In this document: positions 41,166-52,323 of the stretch, piece by piece
Numbering within the stretch: position 1 is the first letter of the stretch
Layout of the letters: each line of letters opens with the position of its first letter
Assembly: GCA_029339505.1 (NCBI GenBank)
Contig: JAQISU010000246.1
Location: forward strand, 558,001 to 622,000
Source of the DNA: Unio delphinus
Lineage: Eukaryota > Mollusca > Bivalvia > Unionida > Unionidae
Length of the DNA stretch: 64,000 nucleotides
Direction: 5' to 3'
Notes under the pieces: generated by a model
Seen by the model: the letters and a program-made list of their open reading frames with translations, nothing else
Databases searched by the model: none
Told to the model about the DNA's origin: nothing
Program-made: the position numbers and the translations under genes

Positions 41166-41913
41166 TTAATGTAGTGTTTTAATAGTGCCATTAAAACCAA
41201 TGAACTATTTAGTTTGCTAATTATTTGAATTTATTTTCAGCAAATTTTCACTCAAATTAGTCTCAGATGCCCTTGTAAATCACTTTTTGATTTTATTGTT
41301 TGTCAATAGTTTTGTTGTTCTAACTCTGCATAATAGTCTTGTGTAATAAAACAATAAATATAAATCATCTTTTTTTCTTTAAATGGGCAGCAGTTAACTT
41401 ATATCAGCAAGTTGTTGCTTATAAAATCTATTATCTTACCAGGATGTAATACAGTGAAATATAAATATCGCCCTATCCCACTGACTCGCTGCCTTTGTCC
41501 CAATTGGTAAGTATTACTTATTTCTTTAGCATAACTCTCAAATCATTCAAGATAACTCCAGAAGCATAGTAAACATTAGACTTTTGGACAAGATTTGGTA
41601 TTCACCTATCTTCAATTTCAATATTTTTCATGTTTTACTGTCGTCCATCCATCAATTCATTTTCCACACTTTTATTTCTGAGGCTAAGCACCAAAATATC
41701 TCTATGAATTTGGCTACAAATGTTAGATGGGTTGTAGATATGGTTAACCCTAACCAATTGTGCCTTGTGGTGTTGCAACTCTTTATTTTCAATTTTTTGT
41801 ATTGTTTCTGTTTCTTTGTTCATACATTCATCAAATTTGCATTTCTAGAGCAGAACTTAAAAACTGTTCAAGATACCTGTATGAACTAGATTCACATGTT
41901 TGGCAAAAGGTGA
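41166..41913. other. No supported gene
   Basis: Short frames on both strands without recognisable domains or splice logic. Confidence 0.5.
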
Positions 41914-42118
41914 ACATGTGTCTGTCACAAGTCCTTAGTTTGAATATTGCTATACATTATAACTGGTAGGGGCTTGTGTGTACATGTGTCTGTCACAAGT
42001 CAACATTTGGAATATTGCTATACATTATATCTGGTAGGGGCTTGTGTGTACATGTGTCTGTCACAAGTCCATAGTTTGAATATTGCTATACATTATAACA
42101 GTGGTAGGGGTATATAGA
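41914..42118 (+). repeat. 68-bp tandem repeat, three units
   Basis: ACATGTGTCTGTCACAAGTC landmarks occur at 41914, 41982 and 42050, exactly 68 bp apart. Each unit then contains GAATATTGCTATACATTATA and GGTAGGGGCTTGTGTGT. Confidence 0.94.
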
Positions 42119-43173
42119 TATCATGTGTCTTCTCTTCAATTGCCACCATGACAGCCATCTTACAAATCTTAGAGCTATTCATAATTGGAAGTAATATTGA
42201 CACAGATGTTGTCACTGGAAGATTTATTATGGTATCTTGTTGGTTCCTGAATGAAAATGGCGCTGATCTGACCTCACATATGGCTGCCACAATGGACATA
42301 CTGCAAATCTTGTCACCAATAATCCTACATGGATAGTCATATTGATTTGGTGTTTCACCAAATGTCATTTAATGGTATCTAGTTTGTTGTAAAGGAAATG
42401 TATGCTAATCTTACAGAACATTTTACTGCCACATTGGCTAATTTGAAAATCTAATTGCTCAAGAATATCAGAGATAGTTTTAACACTCAGCAGTTAAGAA
42501 AATAATGGTCTTCTCTTGGACTCCTCAACAAAGCTTAGTCAATAAAGTGCTAGTTCATTTGCAGGACTTTTTTTTTATCTCTGCTGTTTATACACCAGAA
42601 GAGCTTATGGGATTCACTGGTGACTGTCATTCTGTCTGTTAGTACAAGTTTCTTGTCACTTTTCCTAAACTATTTGGAGGATTGCCAAGAATTTAGACAC
42701 GCATTCACCCCATGGTCTAGTTGATCGTAAATGAAGACAGTGTTTCTCAGATGTTAAAGGTGGCCAATTCAGTAGCCATGTTGAAAGTTTTAAACAAAAA
42801 CTATTATCACTACTCTTCCTGAATGGATGGTTATATCAATATGTGGTTTTCACTGAAAGATTTGTTAAAACTATATTGCTCAGAGATGTTAAGAGTTTAT
42901 GGGATAGTCTGTTTTCCATTATCCATGCATCATACGTCTTATGCTGTATGTCGTCTGATATCCATTAGCACAATTTTGTTATTGCTTTTCCTCTGAACTA
43001 CTCAGAGGATCACCATTAAACTTCACACACATTCATCCCATGGTTGAGTTGGTCATAAAGAAAATGCTGCTGCTTGGATATTCAATAAAGCGGCTGCAGT
43101 AGCCATCTAGAAAATCTTGTTATTGTTACTTCAACAAGGATGGTCATATCAGTATTGGGTTGTCATGAAAATA

Positions 43174-43208
<35 letters not shown>

Positions 43209-43570
43209 TTGTCTAGTTCATCCGAAGTGAAAACTCAATCTACTGTTAAATTTGGTCGCCATTTTAAAACTCTTTGGTATTGCAACTTCTCCAGAATGGA
43301 TTGTTATATCTACATGGGATTTTTACTAGAAACTTATGATATCTAGTTATTATTTAAATAAAAATGGTGCTAATTTCAGATCCAATATGGCCACAACACA
43401 GCTGCCATTCAGAAATTATTGTTATCACTACTCGTGTTATGTAAAAGACTTTTTATGATATTAAGTTTCATTTGAATGAAAATTGCACCAATCTGTCTCC
43501 AGTATGGCTGTCACAGAAGCCATGTTGAAAATCTTGTCATTGGTACAACTGAAGGGAAAGTCATAGTCTG
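42119..43570 (+). repeat. Degenerate array of a dispersed repeat family
   Basis: Repeated phrases include 'gaaaatggcgct/gaaaatgctgct', 'atggctgccac', 'aaatcttgtcac', 'gagcttatgggat' (42601, and 'gagtttatgggat' at 42891) and 'ggaggattgcc/agaggatcacc'. Spacing is irregular, suggesting an old array. Open frames on both strands here are by-products. A poly-T run sits inside at 43177-43207. Confidence 0.7.
43177..43207 (+). repeat. Poly-T run, 31 bp
   Basis: Uninterrupted homopolymer, possibly the tail of an A-tailed insertion on the - strand or polymerase slippage. Confidence 0.95.
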
Positions 43571-44238
43571 GTTCCCTGACCCTTCGTTATGTTCGTTATG
43601 AGGATCAGGTAACGGCCTCCGCCATATTTGGATTGTGCAATGTTCATGGAAGGTAAACACGCTTTTTTATCAGCATGGCTCACAACATGAAATATTCTCG
43701 CATAGAAGTGTTAAAAAGTGTTTCCTATGTGTGGAAATGATGCACTACGATGAGTTCTACTTGTTAGGATTCTTTAAAGTCTGTGTCAAGTCGTCGTAGA
43801 ACTTTGTGCAGCGTTTTAAATTACGAATCACGGGTATGTGGGGTGGGTGTAAATACCATTTTACTCGACTCTGTACATAACTAGGCGTGGCTTAGTCTTT
43901 TTATACTGATCTTTTCTTTGCAACATTACAGTTCTATTGTTTGCAATAGGTATTGGCCTCAGTACATCCTTGATTCTTAAATTATCACCATGGTTTTGAC
44001 AAACAACACTAACACGTCCAGGACAAGTTTTGACAAATGCATGATTAATATGTTGTGTTGTTATGTAGAATGACGTTGAGCTTTCAAGTTCTATAAGTAG
44101 AATACCTGTTGAAATATATTTTTGACCTCATCTTTAATATTTACAGCATATTTCCTGCAAACTGCATTTTATTGATTTCATTCTCGGCCCTCCCCCCTAA
44201 GTTCCTTGTACAGATATATTTTGCTTTTTCTATACTTG

Positions 44239-44239
<1 letters not shown>

Positions 44240-44321
<82 letters not shown>
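44240..44321 (+). repeat. (AT)n microsatellite, about 41 units
   Basis: Perfect AT dinucleotide repeat; gives spurious Tyr-Ile frames on both strands. Confidence 0.98.
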
Positions 44322-44323
<2 letters not shown>

Positions 44324-44801
44324 CTGCAATTACCTGCTTCCAAATTTGGCTGCACTGGTGTACATTTGATACATGTACTGGTATTTCTCGTGGCTGTGCA
44401 GCTACCATTGGCTTAAGGGTTCTGTTGATGACATATACATTATATTTCCAGAGTTAATCCTATGTTTGGTCACTTGTAAATCCACATGAAATAACACAGC
44501 CATCTGTCCTATGGCCACTTTCTATTTCACACTTGATATGGCTGTTACCAATTACTGGTATGTGTCTAAAGTGTACACGGTTTAGTTCCATAAAGATTGG
44601 CACAGCAAAATTGCACATTTTAATGAACAGATCACATCAAACACACATATCATCCATCATGATCGAAACAGACTTTGGTAGGTTAATTTATAAGAGATAC
44701 TCGGTGTCAAGTGCCAAATTTTTCGTCAGTGAAATCCAGTAATTAATTCGTAAGCTAGCCGACAATCAACTGTCTTGGAGTAGAGTTTGAACGGAAAGAA
44801 T

Positions 44802-45646
44802 GTTAGTTTACCCCGGTCAGACTGTTACAATATTTAGAGTAAAAACGGACTGAGTGTTTGACACGCTTAAAATTATGTGATTCCTCACGCAGAGCTGTCA
44901 AAAATGATTGAGACAAATGATAAGGTGATATTTCGATCCTAAGTGGCATTTTTGGCATCTTGATAGACGGTTTTCAAAAGGTCCGCAAGGATAGCATTTA
45001 TGCCAATTGGTCAAATGTATAGGAAAGAGGGTTGGGTCGAAACCTAGAATTGGGGAATATATTCTCCGAGTCAATGAGTTTTGAATTAGTCTAGGAAGAC
45101 CTCTGCAAGAGACGGTCAGCATTTATTAGTTCCAACATAGGAGAAGACTCCGGGGGTAAATTTACAGCAGTGCCTTCGTAATAATAAGCTCAGGAAAGTC
45201 CGCCGGAAATCAAACGGCAGAAGCACGTCAAAAACACAAGGAAAAATAGTTTGTTTGAAGTAATAGCGAGGAAGTCGGAATTCAGAGACGGAAAACAAGT
45301 TGGAAGACAGAGTTGTGTAATCCCGCTTACAACCAAAGGGCAAGCAAGTCAAGATGAACGCAGAAGAGAAAAAAAAGAGAACCAGTCGTCGAACAAGGTC
45401 ATTTTGAATCACCCAAGAGTCCAATGTTAAATGAACATTCGATTCCATGATGAAATTTACTTTCAGTATTAACGGCTTACTTCATTTAATTTTATTAGTG
45501 TTTGGATTTTTATGATTGTATCCATTATTTTAAAGCTTCAGTTTATGTATTTCTGAACTAAGTGTATTCAAAAAGAAAGAAATTGTAATTCACAGTGTCA
45601 TTCTTTTCTTAATTGTATTTTTAATTAAATTCATATTTTATCTTTA
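44802..45646 (+). mobile_element. Possible LTR of a Gypsy-like retrotransposon, weak
   Basis: The segment opens with TGTTAGTTTACCCCGGTCAG, a TG start typical of LTRs, and is followed at 45647 by GGGGGCTCGT, which matches the beginning of a proline-tRNA primer-binding site before diverging. The interval has higher GC and purine content (45131-45400) than its flanks. No target duplication or internal gag/pol was found, so this is a suggestion only. Confidence 0.25.
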
Positions 45647-47025
45647 CGGGGGCTCGTGTGTTGTCTTGTTCAAAGTACCATCTCAGATTACTATATCCAT
45701 TGACCGGGCAAATTACACCATAGAGATCATCTTCTAGATAACGATAATTAGTGGGAGGCAGTCTTCAAGTGTTGTTTTTTCCAAGTTGCGCAATACCTCT
45801 GACCAGGCCTTGTGCAATATTGTACTAATAACACTTTGATAACCGGCAGCGCACATTACACTCGGGTCATGCTCTAATGTTTCATATTTTGCATAGGGTT
45901 TGCATTTTAAATAAAAAGAAATTCCTCAGCTTTCCTCACTGGTTATACTGGCTATTTAAAAAAGACCTTGTGTATCTTAGGTATAATTCAAAGAACCTTT
46001 AAATCCTTTTATTTTGGTGTATGATTGATGGGTGTAATGTGGGTTATAGAGTATACAGCTTGCACCAGATGTGCACCTTTCAAAAAAGTACTAGCTCCAC
46101 TTTGTCATTTTTACTTCCTGAACTTCAGAGGTAAATTGTATAAAAAAGAGCTATTTCCCGGTAACTTTTTTTCACATTTTATATATTTGGTTTCACTTTC
46201 AGAGGCTGGTATCGTCTAGTCTGGCAAAATTCATTTTCCTTTTTTTAATAGCTGCTATGGATAGTGTACTTTAGACTAATTCAGGGTGATTTTTTTTGCA
46301 CAAGGGAGTAGTCATTTTAGTGTGCTTAGATCATATCAATTTCCAAAAGTACAATATCCAAAGAAAATTTCAGCCACATTACATTAAAGTAGCATAAAGG
46401 TATGCCAACATTCTCTCCACTGTGCATCTTTTACCGGTAAATACAAACATTACCAACTTCACCTTACATATGTCACTCTCTCAAAAGTATATAATAACTG
46501 GTGAGCACCACCTCGTGTAAATGCAGGTGGCCTGAAGATGGAGAGAATACCAACATTCTACCACACTTATTCAAAGATACCTAATGTTCCAAAGGGAAAA
46601 AGAGGAAGACATTCCACATCGCCAACTGGAAAGAACCCTCAACATGAGTCGAAGAAACAATTACTCAAGGTACCCAGTTCTTAAGATCATGAAATAAGTA
46701 TCTTTTAGAATCAGGTATATACATAAAATAGTTGTAATCTTAAACATGACTTGAAAACTTTTACATTCATAACAAGAATAAGAAGAGGAAGATGAAATTA
46801 AGAATAAAGATATAATTTTCTTTGTTACTGATAGCATTTGTTTAAAAAAAAATTGATTTTGGCTTTTGGAGGATGACTCTTGAATGGTGTAATAAATCTA
46901 ATGATCATTGTACAACAAAAAGATGGTTGGTAAAATTTGGAAAATCAGCGTTACACTTTATTTTGTACTTTTCAAGCTGATATTAATACTATTATGTACA
47001 CATGCTGGTAATTGATTTTATTCAG

Positions 47026-47181
47026 GATCCTACCTTGTCGAGAATGCATTGGTCAGAGGAAGAAAAAGATTTTCTGAACATGTATGTTTAGAAGCAGGAG
47101 GAGTACCAGCCACTAGAGTGAATCCATTTTGGAATGATTGTGCTAACAAGCTAAACAAACACTGTGGTTCTTCACGCACTG
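47026..47181 (+). pseudogene. Exon encoding the first part of the Myb/SANT-like domain
   Basis: Acceptor TTATTCAG|GATCCT and donor ACTG|GTAGTC. Frame 0 reads DPTLSRMHWSEEEKDFLNMY and then stops at TAG. The next frame continues LEAGGVPATRVNPFWNDCAN and KLNKHCGSSRTG. One inserted or deleted base near 47088 explains the break. The conserved tryptophans (HW, FW) are spaced as in SANT/Myb repeats with an extended first loop. Confidence 0.65.
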
Positions 47182-47728
47182 GTAGTCTTAATGTTGTTTC
47201 CTTATTGTCAGATAACTATTGAATATTCTGAATTCCTATTTTGAGACGCCTGCTTACATTTAGATTATCATTTGTTTAGTTTGATTGCCATCTTATTTAT
47301 ACATTTATTGATTTGTATGTTCTTTGCTTATGCAGATATCCATTTCAGTTAACTATGCTGAAAATCCTAATGACTTTCCTTTTGTTCTTATGTTATGATG
47401 AAAATGTGTGTGTACGGTAGTATTCTAACATACATATTAAATAATTTTAAATAGATATGAGTGAAGTATGATTATGGTTCTATATGATAAAACATGTAGA
47501 TATATTGTATTATAATATTCACCTCATCGTAAAAGACAGGTATCTTAATAATGGTTCATTTTAACATAGTTTGGTTTTTGTGGTGATGAAATAATTTTGG
47601 AAATCAGTGATTGCCTAAAGTATGTTATTTTTCATAACCGGTTTGAATGAAAAAAAATCATTACAGTTTGTACGTGCAAACTATTGATCAGTAGTAGTTT
47701 ATTATTAAAATTCATTACCATAATTCAG

Positions 47729-47865
47729 GTGTGATGTGTCGCAGCAGATACCAAAAGGTAAAGAAACTTTTTTCCAGTTGGAACCACACAAGGAATACAG
47801 ACAGAGACTTTTTCCTTGACAAAATAGACACAAACTGATCCTGCTCTCCCAGTTATTGAAAAGCA
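47729..47865 (+). pseudogene. Exon encoding the end of the Myb/SANT-like domain
   Basis: Acceptor TAATTCAG, GT completing a Gly codon, then VMCRSRYQKVKKLFSSWNHT, the usual third helix with basic residues, and TRNTDRDFFLDKID before TGA at 47836. A shift into another frame would allow reading on to a donor at 47866 (GCA|GTGAGT). Confidence 0.6.
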
Positions 47866-48024
47866 GTGAGTTTTCAGTCAAAGCACTTTTAAAAAATAAC
47901 TGTTGTAGCTCTAATTTTGGTGGAAAATGGCATAATTTATGTTTTTAAGAAAAAGATTTGATTATTTAATAGTTTGCTCCTTTGTTATGTAAAATAATTT
48001 AAATGCATGTGTTTACTATTTCAG

Positions 48025-48092
48025 CCTGCATAAAGCAACCTCAAACTGCCATTAACAAACATACTGCTTTGTACAATGTTTGCTATACACAG
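48025..48092 (+). pseudogene. Short exon of the broken Myb-like gene
   Basis: Acceptor TATTTCAG, donor ACACAG|GTAAAC, open in one frame as CIKQPQTAINKHTALYNVCY. It ends in phase 0. I infer membership from position and splice sites only. Confidence 0.4.
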
Positions 48093-48767
48093 GTAAACAT
48101 CATGATGGGTTTAATCCATACTAAATGTACTTGTTAATGTCTCAAACTATTTCGGTTTGTGACTGCATACACCATCTCTTGTCTGCCAATGAAAAATTGC
48201 TATTGTCCACTGTTCAAAATGTATTTGGCAAACTGTAATCAATCTTTATAAATATCTGGATGGCATGAAGTTCTCTCAGATTTGTGTAAGTGACCATTAT
48301 GAATCAAAATACATGGTTACTGTTATCAAAAATATAAACACAAATATCTTTATTATATTGATTGTACTCAAAATATGAACAAACTCTGAAGCTTTATGAC
48401 TACAGGCACTTTACAATTTACTCAAAGGTCCACTCTCAGCCTTCACCAATGGCTGTTATTATTAACATAAGCTTTCAAGCAACTCGGTTGCATTAATGAA
48501 TATAATTTGGTCCCTATTTTGAATTTTACTGCCTAACCTGCATTAGCAGGGGATATATATGTAACTTGTTTTGTCTGTCAGCGATTGCACCACTATCAGC
48601 ATTTTGCTGAAGGTTTTAGTGTCAGTTTTTCTGCATGATTATGAGTTCAGAAAACAATGAGGTATAGTTACAATATTTGGTCAGTAACATCATTAAGTGT
48701 CAGTTCATTGTCTACACATCAAGTCACCTACCATCTTGGTCAAGGTCACAGACACTTTTAATAATGG

Positions 48768-49071
48768 GACCATTCCGGTGGCTTAGAGGTTAAAGCATCC
48801 ACGTTGGATGCAGGAGGTTGTGGGTTCAAAGCCTGGCAGAGTCATACCAAAGACTTATAACAATGGTGCTAACAGCTGTCTCACTTGGTGCACAGTATTA
48901 AGGTTTTAGTGTTAGGACTGGTTGGCCTGGTGGCAGGATATTGTGACATGGTGAGACATGATGCAGCATGTCTGCAGCATGATGCCCAAGTGCTAGACAT
49001 CATTATAAAATTCCACACTGCAGACATCATAGCTAAATTAATAAAGCTGCTTTAAAAATCCAAACACACAA
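48768..49071 (+). mobile_element. SINE family A, copy 3, with target duplication
   Basis: Head GGTGGCTTAGAGGTTAAAGC, B-box-like GGTTCAAAGCC, body with CATACCAAAGACTT, TCACTTGGTGCACAGTATTA and GACATGATGC, tail 'ccaaacacacaa'. It is flanked by ACACTTTTAATAATGG (48752-48767) and ACACTTTTAAAATGG (49072-49086), a near-perfect target-site duplication. It sits in the intron before the last exon of the broken Myb-like gene. Confidence 0.92.
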
Positions 49072-49186
49072 ACACTTTTAAAATGGATATTTCTGATAAG
49101 CATATTGCAGGTGATATACAATTCCTTAGAAACTTTTGTGAAACAAACACAATTCATTTTCAGGACTGTAATCCAATTTTTTTTAT

Positions 49187-49726
49187 ATGTCTTCTTCTCA
49201 TTACTGGAGTTTTATTAATAACCCACACAGTACCATAGAGCAGCAGACAGGTGCAGAAAAATTGATTGATGATGTTTTAAGACAAAGGTTTGTTGCTGGG
49301 GATATTTCAAACCAAGACAGAGCAGAATTATTGCACTGTGTGCTATATACTGATGCAGCTACAATTGCTGAAACAATACTGCAAATCAAAAGTATCCAAA
49401 TGGCAGTAAAGATTTCCATCTTAATGGATATTGAAAAAAGTGCATCAGAAAAGTGTGTTAGATCAGACAACAGTTACCTATTTCAAAAGGACTATCCAAA
49501 TTTAAAAGAGTTTGATTTTCAAAAATTAGTGGCCGAAATAGCAACTTGTCAGCCATTTCTTTTGGAGAGCCTTCTGGCTGTTTCAGTGCCAACTAGCAGA
49601 GTTGGTAGTATTAAAATAATACAAGACCTGATTCCACGCCTTGGACTTGTTTACAGCCTTCTAATGTCCAACAGATTTCATGAACTCTCTAGACCAGAGG
49701 GTACTGACAGTTGCCTTTTTGGATGA
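49187..49726 (+). pseudogene. 179-codon conserved-looking segment, family uncertain
   Basis: The frame starts MSSSHYWSFINNPHS and contains GAEKLIDDVLRQRFVAGDIS, AELLHCVLYTDAATIAETIL and IQDLIPRLGLVYSLLMSNRF. It is the longest open frame in the window and its composition is that of a folded helical protein. The end (HELSRPEGTDSCLFG) is out of frame: the next frame reads QRVLTVAFLDECVHKK, so HELS...QRVLTVAFLDE must once have been continuous. This layout resembles the region upstream of DUF6589 in lineage-expanded invertebrate proteins, but I hold that only as a suggestion. It is probably the terminal part of the broken gene starting at 46538. Confidence 0.55.
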
Positions 49727-49741
49727 ATGTGTTCATAAAAA

Positions 49742-50570
49742 AGTGATTATCATTTTGGTATATTCTCATTTCTTTGTTCTAATTTTTATAAAAAGTTGTG
49801 TTACATGTTGCATTCCTTTTTGCAATTCCTTTTGTTTGCACTTACTGATTCTGCCAGTTATACATTAACATGTGTATTAACAAAGCATTTCTTGATCAGT
49901 CAAAAAGAAGTATTATTTGGTACCATTTTAACATTTACTATATGTATATCTTTATAATATTAGAGAAAACTAAACATAATTATTTCAAAAGTAATTAAAA
50001 CACTTGAGTGAAAATTATTTTTTTTCAATTGGTCTGAATTTATCACTTTGAATAACTTTATCTTCAATGTGCCATTTAATCTTGATTATTTCTTTTTTCT
50101 ATTAGTAATGCTTGTAACTGTAAATATGTAACAAATAGTACTAATGAGTTTTTTCTTTTCACAGAAAATCAGAAAAAATAAAACTGAATACTTATTGGAC
50201 CAGAGTTCCATTTTTTCTTTGTCATATTTGCAATATATGTGACTCAAATTGGGACTGGCTTATGTATTATGATGAATTTAAGTAGTGGCTTTAAGAACAT
50301 ATGCATTTCAGTGTTTAAGTTTCTCTTAGTATCTGGTAATTTAAGTCTATATTAAAACAGCATCTGTTTGGAATTTTTTGCAGTAAAATTATGAGATCAT
50401 TATTTCTATACTTGTTTTCATTGTTTTGTTGTGTTAGGGGCAATGCATTTAGTATGTACGCAAAGATCTGGCAAAGCATTACCCCTCCTCCCCTCCCTGT
50501 ACACATGCATACTTTTCTTTACACACGCCCCACCTGCATACATACGCTTGATGTGTACCCCCTGACTCAC
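49742..50570. other. No supported gene
   Basis: AT-rich sequence between the broken gene and the RTE-like fragments. It may include its lost downstream exons; none is recognisable. Confidence 0.5.
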
Positions 50571-50574
50571 TACC

Positions 50575-50815
50575 AAGGATGGCACGGAGATGGACCACAC
50601 AGGGGAAAAGGAACCGTGACAGACCCAAAGAGACCTGGCGACGAATCATGGAGCGAAACCTTAAGACCAGAGACCTCATCCTGCAGACCACCCCTGTAAC
50701 AGCTGCCGACAGACCAAAACGGTGCTCCCTTGCTGTCGCCTCAAGCACTTAACGGCGCAGAGAAGATTGATGATGATGATGATGATGATGTTGATGTTGA
50801 TGTTGATGATACCTG
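50575..50815 (+). pseudogene. Non-LTR retrotransposon 3' end with (TGA)n tail
   Basis: The + strand reads RRWTTQGKRNRDRPKETWRR then IMERNLKTRDL, the conserved C terminus of RTE-type reverse transcriptases (RW-P-GKRKRGRP--TWRR in intact members), then a stop and a TGATGATGATG/TTGATG microsatellite tail. It is heavily 5'-truncated. Confidence 0.8.
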
Positions 50816-50942
50816 TTTATACATAAAGCATCACATAACCGACCATCAATTTATGATATAATTCATATTAGCATTAAATTTAAACCTTATTAAAATATCA
50901 ACAAGAAATGCGGGCATGCAAAGCTACTAGTCTGAAATCAGT

Positions 50943-51446
50943 TTATAAACAGCGGACTAAATTAAAATACATGAATAATACAGACAAGTTTGTATATAGG
51001 ATCGGAGAAGTTTTCATTAAACCATGGCCATCCTCGAGATCAATTTCCAGTTCCTGGACAAGTCCATTTTCAGCGAATGGGCGGATGCATAAATACGCAT
51101 GTATGTACCTAGAAGGTAGATTGTATAGGTGGCAAAGGAATATAACTCTTAACCTTACCGTAATTGATGGAAGTATCCGGGAGTAACCAAATAGGAGCAA
51201 TGACTTCACTCTATTTGCGGAAAATGGACTTGCGCAAATTGTATGTAATATGGTCAAATAATTGACTTCATCTGCACGCCGGGCAATTTTCGAGCAGCAC
51301 CCACGGTCTCCTATCAACTGCGACCACGTTGATTGGATGGAAACTACGGGATCAAATTGAATTGAATTTATGTAATATGGTGTCGTGTTAGTATGAAAAC
51401 TTCTGTTAAGCATCAGACGCGCAGATGATAAAGGTGTTATGGACAA
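50943..51446 (-). other. 167-codon open frame, unrecognised
   Basis: A long - strand frame in a higher-GC stretch. The product has no recognisable domain. An imperfect inverted repeat ('aagtccattttcagcgaatg' near 51060 against 'gcggaaaatggacttgcgc' near 51218) lies inside it, suggesting a mobile element rather than a gene. Confidence 0.2.
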
Positions 51447-51570
51447 CCTGGTCGCAATAGGGTTAGAAATTATAAACCAATGAATGAACTGAGTAAGATT
51501 TATTGACTTTTTATCTTATTTATGCTTTTCGTTACTGAAATCGGCAGGGGGGGGGGGGGTTACAATCAAA

Positions 51571-52100
51571 CGGGAATAGTGTGGTCGCTGAGGCACTGTG
51601 CTGCTAAAGTTCCCTCCACTTGCCTCGATCATGTGCCAATGCCGGTCTCTGCAAAACTTTCCCTGGTCCATTCTGTGATGTTGTCAGTCCACTTTTTTCT
51701 CTGTATACCTCTCTTTCTGCCGCCTTGGACGCTGCCCTGCAGTACTGTTGTGGATAGACTGTTCGCTCTAGTGACATGGCCATACCATTTCAGCATTCTC
51801 TTTTCGACAGTGGCGAGAAGGTCTTCATAATGGCTCACTTTGTGCCTGATGGTGTTACGCACTTTTTCATTTGTGATGTGGTTCATGTAAAAGATGCCAA
51901 GGATGGTTCGGTAGCATCTCATTTCAAGTGCCTGGATTCTTCGTTGTAATTCGGCTATCAGGGTCCAGGCTTTGAATACAAAACGACTGAGATGACAAAT
52001 GCTCTCAATAGTTTGATTTTAGTTTCAGACAGATATTCTTGTCTCTCCAGATAGGTCTCAGTTTTGACATAGATGACATTGTTTGTGCTGCTTAGGATGT
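51571..52100 (-). pseudogene. RTE-like retrotransposon 3' part, copy 1
   Basis: The - strand encodes MRCYRTILGIFYMNHITNEK, VRNTIRHKVSHYEDLLATVE, RMLKWYGHVTRANSLSTTVL and QGGRKRGIQRKKWTDNITEW, the typical C terminus of an RTE-clade protein. It parallels the first 500 bp of the copy at 52324. The RT catalytic core is absent. Confidence 0.85.
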
Positions 52101-52194
52101 ATGTCTTTCTTAAAATGTTATCAACGTTACAACGTAAAGCTGCCCTATTTTAAGGGGTGTTCGTGCGGGGTCTATAAATATTGCACTGGTGTCA

Positions 52195-52323
52195 GCATCA
52201 CGTAGTATCTGTTAATACGTATTAACTATCACGTGCGTACGTGTTTGTATGTTTGAGCTATCACGTATGTATGTGTTAATAAGAATTAGCCATCATGCTG
52301 TTAATATGAATTATCTATCATGT
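52195..52323 (+). repeat. ~34-bp minisatellite, left part
   Basis: Units of the form 'ttaataagaattagctatca' then 'tgtacgtatgtg' are found here and again from 53314 onward. The array is split by the retrotransposon at 52324-53313. Confidence 0.75.

Larger units (their letters stand above)
46538..49741 (+). pseudogene. Broken multi-exon gene with Myb/SANT-like domain
   Basis: Exons with good GT-AG borders can be followed: 46538-46669 (MERIPTFYHTYSKIPN... basic), 47026-47181, 47729-47865, 48025-48092, and one from 49164. Exons 2 and 3 together form a Myb/SANT-like DNA-binding domain: HWSEEEKDFLNMYV, NPFWNDCANKLNKHCG, then SSRTG|VMCRSRYQKVKKLF, with the splice in phase. It is broken: TAG at 47089-47091 requires a frameshift, TGA at 47836-47838 another, and the T-run at 49177-49184 a third before the conserved segment at 49187. 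A fourth shift lies near 49690. The splice sites are kept while the reading frame is not, so this is probably a pseudogene of a lineage-specific or transposon-derived family. Confidence 0.65.

Noticed and set aside
42093..42368. Open frames on both strands in the 42-kb array
   Set aside because: They cover units of the degenerate repeat array and are not shared as intact frames by neighbouring units.
44109..44408. Frames with long Tyr-Ile repeats
   Set aside because: Translation of the (AT)n microsatellite on either strand.
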